DNA of 64,000 nucleotides from Chelatococcus asaccharovorans (GTDB lineage Bacteria; Pseudomonadota; Alphaproteobacteria; Rhizobiales; Beijerinckiaceae), in the NCBI RefSeq assembly GCF_003201475.1, contig NZ_QJJK01000008.1, forward strand, positions 1 through 64,000. The letters are read 5' to 3'. The notes below the pieces were generated by a model. It was given only the letters and a program-made list of their open reading frames with translations. It was not told the DNA's origin and did no database searches. A program made the translations under genes and the position numbers. The first letter of the stretch is position 1. Each line of letters starts with the position of its first letter. This document shows, piece after piece, positions 60,521 through 64,000 of the stretch.

Positions 60521-63300
60521 GATCTGCCTTTCGCCAATATCGCCTCGACCTTGTCACGGCTTCCGCGTTCTCTGCCAACAGCCTCGGCCTCGTCAGTCGC
60601 GGCCTCCCCGTCATGCGTCCCGTTCTCCACCGCGGAGAGATCGGTGCCATGCACGATCCGTGCCCCGGCCCCGTCAAACTCGACGACGACGTCGAAATCC
60701 TCAGGACTGTGAAGCTGCCGCATGACAGCGACGATACACCGCTCGCGGTGAGTGTCGAGTAAACGTGCCAAAAGACGACGGGCCTGTGCGTCGCCATAAG
60801 CAGTCATCGCATTGTTCAGGATAAAATGATCGGGCCGCTTGACGATGCAACGCCCCAGCGCCACGCCTGCCCGCTGCTGCGGCGTGAGCAGGCGCCCCGC
60901 CGGACCGACCTGGTAGCCAAGCCCCACCACCTCGACGCTCTGCCTGAGGCCGAGTTCATCGACGACCTCGGAGATGAGGGTGGTGATCCGGCTCGGGGCA
61001 TCGGCGATGTCGTGGGCGACCCGGCCGAACAACAGATTGTCCCGCAGCGGGGCAGCGCTGCACAGCTCGTCGGGATCATAAAGCACGAGGTCATTCTCGA
61101 AAAGGCTGCCCTTGAGACGATCCCGCAGCGCCCTCCGCGCCGCCACGATGCGATCGCGCAGCTTGTCGTTGAGGAAGCCGAGACGATGGCGCGGCTCGAT
61201 ATAGTCAAACGGGAGGGCAAGCAGGCGCGTCCGATCCTCACGCGACAAGGCACCCGTCCCGCGCATGGAGCGGCGACGCATGATGTCCTCGTAGTCCTGG
61301 AGGTCATCGGCCGCAATGAAGGAGAACTGATCGAAGAGCGGATGCCCCGGGGGCAAGTCCCGGAAGATCTCCGTCATCGTTTCGGCGATTCGCGCCCCGA
61401 GCTCAACCAACTCGTCCGTCAGTTCCTCACTGTCGAGCACCGCGCGCAGAAGCGGGTTGGATACCAGCCCCCGGCCGGAGAAGCTTGGCGCGGTCGATGC
61501 ACCGAACAGAAGATTCTCGCCGATCGAGGCCTGCCGGTTGTAACGGTCAATGTCGAATGGCTCGACGAGGCGCTCCAGCCCCGCTTCCGCGAGCTTGGCA
61601 CGCAAGAGATGCCGCGCCTCGACGACCTGCTCCTCGAGCTCCGGCTGACGGTCGAGGTCGACAAGCCCCGACAGCCCGAAACGATAGACGTCATCGGCAA
61701 GCTCGAGCTCCGTCAGGATCTCGATGAGCTGAACGTCGAGCTCCTCGTCCCCATCCACCCCGGCCGCCTGGTAATCGATCCAGTCGTCATTGAGCCTGTC
61801 GCTCGGATTGCCCGTGCGTTTGGCCTCGAGAATGCGCTGCATCTCCCCGTCGTCACCGTCCTCACCCTGGTGACGCGGGGCATAGCGCAGACCGTAAACG
61901 AGGTTGTCGCGCAAGGTGCCCGGGAAAAGAATGGGCTCGCTGCCCACATAGGCGACGCGGCGGCCGGCGATCGAATCCGGCATCTGCGACAGTTCGTTGC
62001 CGGCGATCGTCGCCGATCCGCCATAGTCAACGATGCGCCGGCCAAGCACGCGCGCCATCACGCCGGGACCGGGGCCCGTATCGCCGACGAGGGCGACGCG
62101 CGCCGGATAGGGCCAGGCGAGCGTCACCCCCTCCAACAGGGTCCCGCCATGGGCGTCCAGCACGTGCAGGTTCTTGAAGGCCACGGGCCCGTCCAGTGAA
62201 GGGATTTCGCCGGGCTCATCCATGGACTCGGGCGGCAGAAGCCTGTCGGGCAGGAACTGCTGGATGATCTGGTCGTATTTGATCTGCACGTCGAGCCGCT
62301 GCTGATCCCAGTCGATCAGTTCCTTGAGCGGCGGCGGGAGATCCCGATAGGCACCGATGACAGCAACGAGCTGGCCGATATCGAGATGCCCCTTGAGGGC
62401 GAGATAACCGCCCACGACGTAGAAAAAGAAGGGGGTGATCTGGGCCAGGAGGTTGTTGAGGAACTTGACCATGAATTTCCATTTGTAGATCCGGAAACGC
62501 AGGTCGAAGAGGTAGTAGAGGCGCTCGCCTATCTCAGCGCGCTCCCAGCGCGTGGCATTGTGCACATGGACCGCTTCCATGCCGTCGACGATCTCGCCGA
62601 TGCGGCCGGCCAGCCGGCGCGAGGCGATCTGGCGCTTCTTGCCGAGACGCAGCTGGATCCGCCGCATGCGCGGGATCACCGTGAATTGCACCCCGACCAC
62701 GGCGCCGGCCAAAAGCCCGAGCCACACGTTCTGCATCAGGATGAAGACCATGGCGGTCAGGGCCTGGGTGCCGAGAAGCAGGGGCTGGACGAAAGCATCG
62801 CCGATGAAGCCGCCGATCGGCTCCACCTCATCCTTGATGATCGTCGCGGTCTCGGATGCCTTGACCGTGCGCAGCGTGTTGGGCGTGAAGCGCAGCGTAA
62901 CGGCGAACAGATCGAAGCGCAGGCGGCGCAGCATCCGCTCGCCGAGCGCCCCCTTGGCCACATTGATCCAGTATTTGAAGGCGCCGTTGATCAGCACGAG
63001 CACGAGGAACATGAGCGACAGGCCGAGCAGCAGCCCGAGCTGGTCCACCGTGATGCCAGGAAAGACGACGATGCGCCCCCAATTGCCCAGAAAGGCCGGC
63101 GGCGTGAAGGCGATCTCCAGAAAAATGGCGTCGGTCTTGCCATTCTTGAACGCGCCGGCCTGAATCACATCGTTGACGATGCTCTTCGGCAGGTCGAGCG
63201 ACCAGAAGTAGAAGGGGAGCGATGCGAGGATGACCGCGAAAATGACAAGCTGCTCGCGGCTGGAGTATCTCCAGATATAGCGGAAGAGGCTTTTATCCAC
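60517..63300 (-). CDS. ABC-exporter-like protein with degenerate nucleotide-binding domain and large insert
   Basis: 927 aa from GTG 63300. An ABC type-1 exporter membrane domain (about 15-325; five or six hydrophobic segments, with SETATIIKDEVEPIGGFIGD as in the family) precedes an NBD whose motifs are all altered. The Walker A position (about 405-414) reads GDTGPGPGVM without Lys-Ser/Thr. The Q-loop position (about 450-456) reads AYVGSEP, the signature (about 805-816) LTPQQRAGVALG, Walker B (about 826-831) FILNNA with Asp and Glu both Asn, and the H-loop region VMRQLH. An insert of about 280 residues (473-750) lies between Q-loop and signature. Probably not an ATPase; it may be a scaffold or regulated channel. 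Confidence 0.85.
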   Translation of the reverse strand: MDKSLFRYIWRYSSREQLVIFAVILASLPFYFWSLDLPKSIVNDVIQAGAFKNGKTDAIFLEIAFTPPAFLGNWGRIVVFPGITVDQLGLLLGLSLMFLVLVLINGAFKYWINVAKGALGERMLRRLRFDLFAVTLRFTPNTLRTVKASETATIIKDEVEPIGGFIGDAFVQPLLLGTQALTAMVFILMQNVWLGLLAGAVVGVQFTVIPRMRRIQLRLGKKRQIASRRLAGRIGEIVDGMEAVHVHNATRWERAEIGERLYYLFDLRFRIYKWKFMVKFLNNLLAQITPFFFYVVGGYLALKGHLDIGQLVAVIGAYRDLPPPLKELIDWDQQRLDVQIKYDQIIQQFLPDRLLPPESMDEPGEIPSLDGPVAFKNLHVLDAHGGTLLEGVTLAWPYPARVALVGDTGPGPGVMARVLGRRIVDYGGSATIAGNELSQMPDSIAGRRVAYVGSEPILFPGTLRDNLVYGLRYAPRHQGEDGDDGEMQRILEAKRTGNPSDRLNDDWIDYQAAGVDGDEELDVQLIEILTELELADDVYRFGLSGLVDLDRQPELEEQVVEARHLLRAKLAEAGLERLVEPFDIDRYNRQASIGENLLFGASTAPSFSGRGLVSNPLLRAVLDSEELTDELVELGARIAETMTEIFRDLPPGHPLFDQFSFIAADDLQDYEDIMRRRSMRGTGALSREDRTRLLALPFDYIEPRHRLGFLNDKLRDRIVAARRALRDRLKGSLFENDLVLYDPDELCSAAPLRDNLLFGRVAHDIADAPSRITTLISEVVDELGLRQSVEVVGLGYQVGPAGRLLTPQQRAGVALGRCIVKRPDHFILNNAMTAYGDAQARRLLARLLDTHRERCIVAVMRQLHSPEDFDVVVEFDGAGARIVHGTDLSAVENGTHDGEAATDEAEAVGRERGSRDKVEAILAKGRS

Positions 63301-63391
63301 GCAGTTGATTCCGCATTGACACGCAAAAGCAACAAATAGGGCATCTCAATGCGAGCCGTACCTGATGCGTCCTCGTTAATAATAGGACTAT

Positions 63392-64000
63392 ATGAGCTCC
63401 TCCACCATGGACGAAAGCTCCGAAGCAATCCATAACACAGGGATTGCGGGATTAACCGGCCGGGGGGCTGCCATGCCGGCGGCAGTATTCGACAACGAGC
63501 ATATCGGCGGCCTCGTCGAACATCCCCTCCCGCCGCAACCGGTTGGCGAGCGGGCGCGTGTGCTCATCTACAGCCACGACACCTTCGGGCTCGGGCACCT
63601 CCGGCGTTCGCGTGCCATCGCCAACGCGCTGGCGGCTGGCAGCACCGGTGTATCCGTGGTCATCATTTCGGGCTCTCCGGTCATCGGCAATTTCGAGTTC
63701 GGATCCGGCGTGGATCACGTGCGCGTGCCCGGCGTCGTGAAATTGCGCAATGGTGACTACCGAAGCCTGAACCTGAACATCGGCATCGAGGAAACGACGC
63801 ATCTGCGCGCCGCCATCATCGCGCAGACGGCACAGAGCTTCCGGCCGGACCTCGTCATCATCGACAAGGAACCCACCGGTTTCCGGGGCGAGATCCTGCC
63901 CGCCCTGAACATCCTGAAGCGCAACGGCGCCCGCCTCGTATTGGGTATTCGCGACGTGATGGACGAACCGGCTGCCCTGAAGCCCGAATGGGAGCGCAAG
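63392..64000 (+). CDS. MurG-like glycosyltransferase (COG4671-type), N-terminal part
   Basis: At least 203 codons, running off the right edge. In-frame starts at 63392, 63407 and 63473 are possible; AGGA precedes the first and GGGG the last. The conserved part begins with ARVLIYSHDTFGLGHLRRSRAIANAL, the GLGH loop of GT-B glycosyltransferases of the MurG/COG4671 type. VVIISGSPVIGNFEFGSGVD and DLVIIDKEPTGFRGEILPAL follow. It diverges from the ABC-like gene with about 91 bp between them, and its family fits the adjacent polysaccharide genes. Confidence 0.85.
   Translation, partial: MSSSTMDESSEAIHNTGIAGLTGRGAAMPAAVFDNEHIGGLVEHPLPPQPVGERARVLIYSHDTFGLGHLRRSRAIANALAAGSTGVSVVIISGSPVIGNFEFGSGVDHVRVPGVVKLRNGDYRSLNLNIGIEETTHLRAAIIAQTAQSFRPDLVIIDKEPTGFRGEILPALNILKRNGARLVLGIRDVMDEPAALKPEWERK

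Noticed and set aside
1-64000. CRISPR arrays, rRNA/tRNA genes, insertion sequences with transposase
   Set aside because: No regularly spaced repeats, conserved RNA-gene sequences or transposase motifs were found on reading both strands. By-eye reading could miss a single tRNA.

Overview
The window is high-GC (roughly 65 %) alphaproteobacterial chromosome, most likely Hyphomicrobiales (Rhizobiales). The evidence is a cycHJKL-type cytochrome c maturation operon next to a DegP-like protease and a PhoPQ/FeuPQ-like two-component pair, a MucR/Ros regulator, DUF1491/SufE/DUF6456 neighbourhoods, a dispersed 100-bp intergenic repeat of rhizobial type, and a complete gene transfer agent (GTA) cluster in the order known from Rhodobacter capsulatus RcGTA. 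I do not assign a species. I saw no rRNA, tRNA or CRISPR array.

Layout. 1-8 kb (minus strand): 5' end of a Do-like protease, ccmI-ccmE-ccmF-ccmH, a histidine kinase/response regulator pair and a small secreted PepSY-like protein whose start codon lies in the loop of a strong hairpin. 8.3-27.5 kb (minus strand): the GTA. Transcription starts near 27.5 kb with the terminase subunits, portal, small head proteins, protease and capsid, then head-tail connectors, tail tube, chaperones, short tape measure, distal tail, hub, NlpC/P60 peptidase, the 1300-aa tip protein, three spike/fibre-type genes and a GH108 lysin fused to membrane segments. A trypsin-like protease gene sits on the opposite strand inside the cluster. 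27.6-28.8 kb: a low-GC DUF3800 gene between 41-bp inverted repeats, directly upstream of the GTA. 29-39 kb: an L,D-transpeptidase, a YcgN-like protein, a class A penicillin-binding protein, DUF1214/DUF1254 proteins, a DivJ-like PAS histidine kinase operon with a peptidoglycan-binding protein, and SufE. 39-41 kb: a DUF6456 protein (candidate GTA activator) and MucR. 41-57.6 kb: housekeeping and envelope genes, including an S9 peptidase, Fe/Mn superoxide dismutase, ChbG/HpnK-like deacetylase, polyprenyl-phosphate glycosyltransferase, MurJ, HerA-like ATPase, a DUF900 lipoprotein, a Tat-exported beta-helix protein and asparaginase. 57.7-64 kb: a surface-polysaccharide neighbourhood with UDP-glucose dehydrogenase, an FkbM methyltransferase, a cyclic-nucleotide-binding protein, a very unusual ABC-exporter-like protein and the start of a glycosyltransferase.

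What stands out. (1) The 927-aa ABC exporter homologue at 60.5-63.3 kb has lost every recognisable ATPase motif (Walker A Lys, Q-loop, LSGGQ, Walker B Asp/Glu, H-loop) and carries an insert of about 280 residues. It overlaps a stand-alone cyclic-nucleotide-binding domain gene by 4 nt and diverges from a glycosyltransferase. (2) A 1.2-kb inverted-repeat-bounded islet with a DUF3800 gene sits at the head of an apparently intact GTA, with operator-like palindromes. (3) A DUF6456 protein, possibly related to GTA activators, is encoded about 12 kb from the GTA. (4) The GTA has an endolysin-membrane fusion, a 49-aa translationally coupled head gene and an antisense protease gene.
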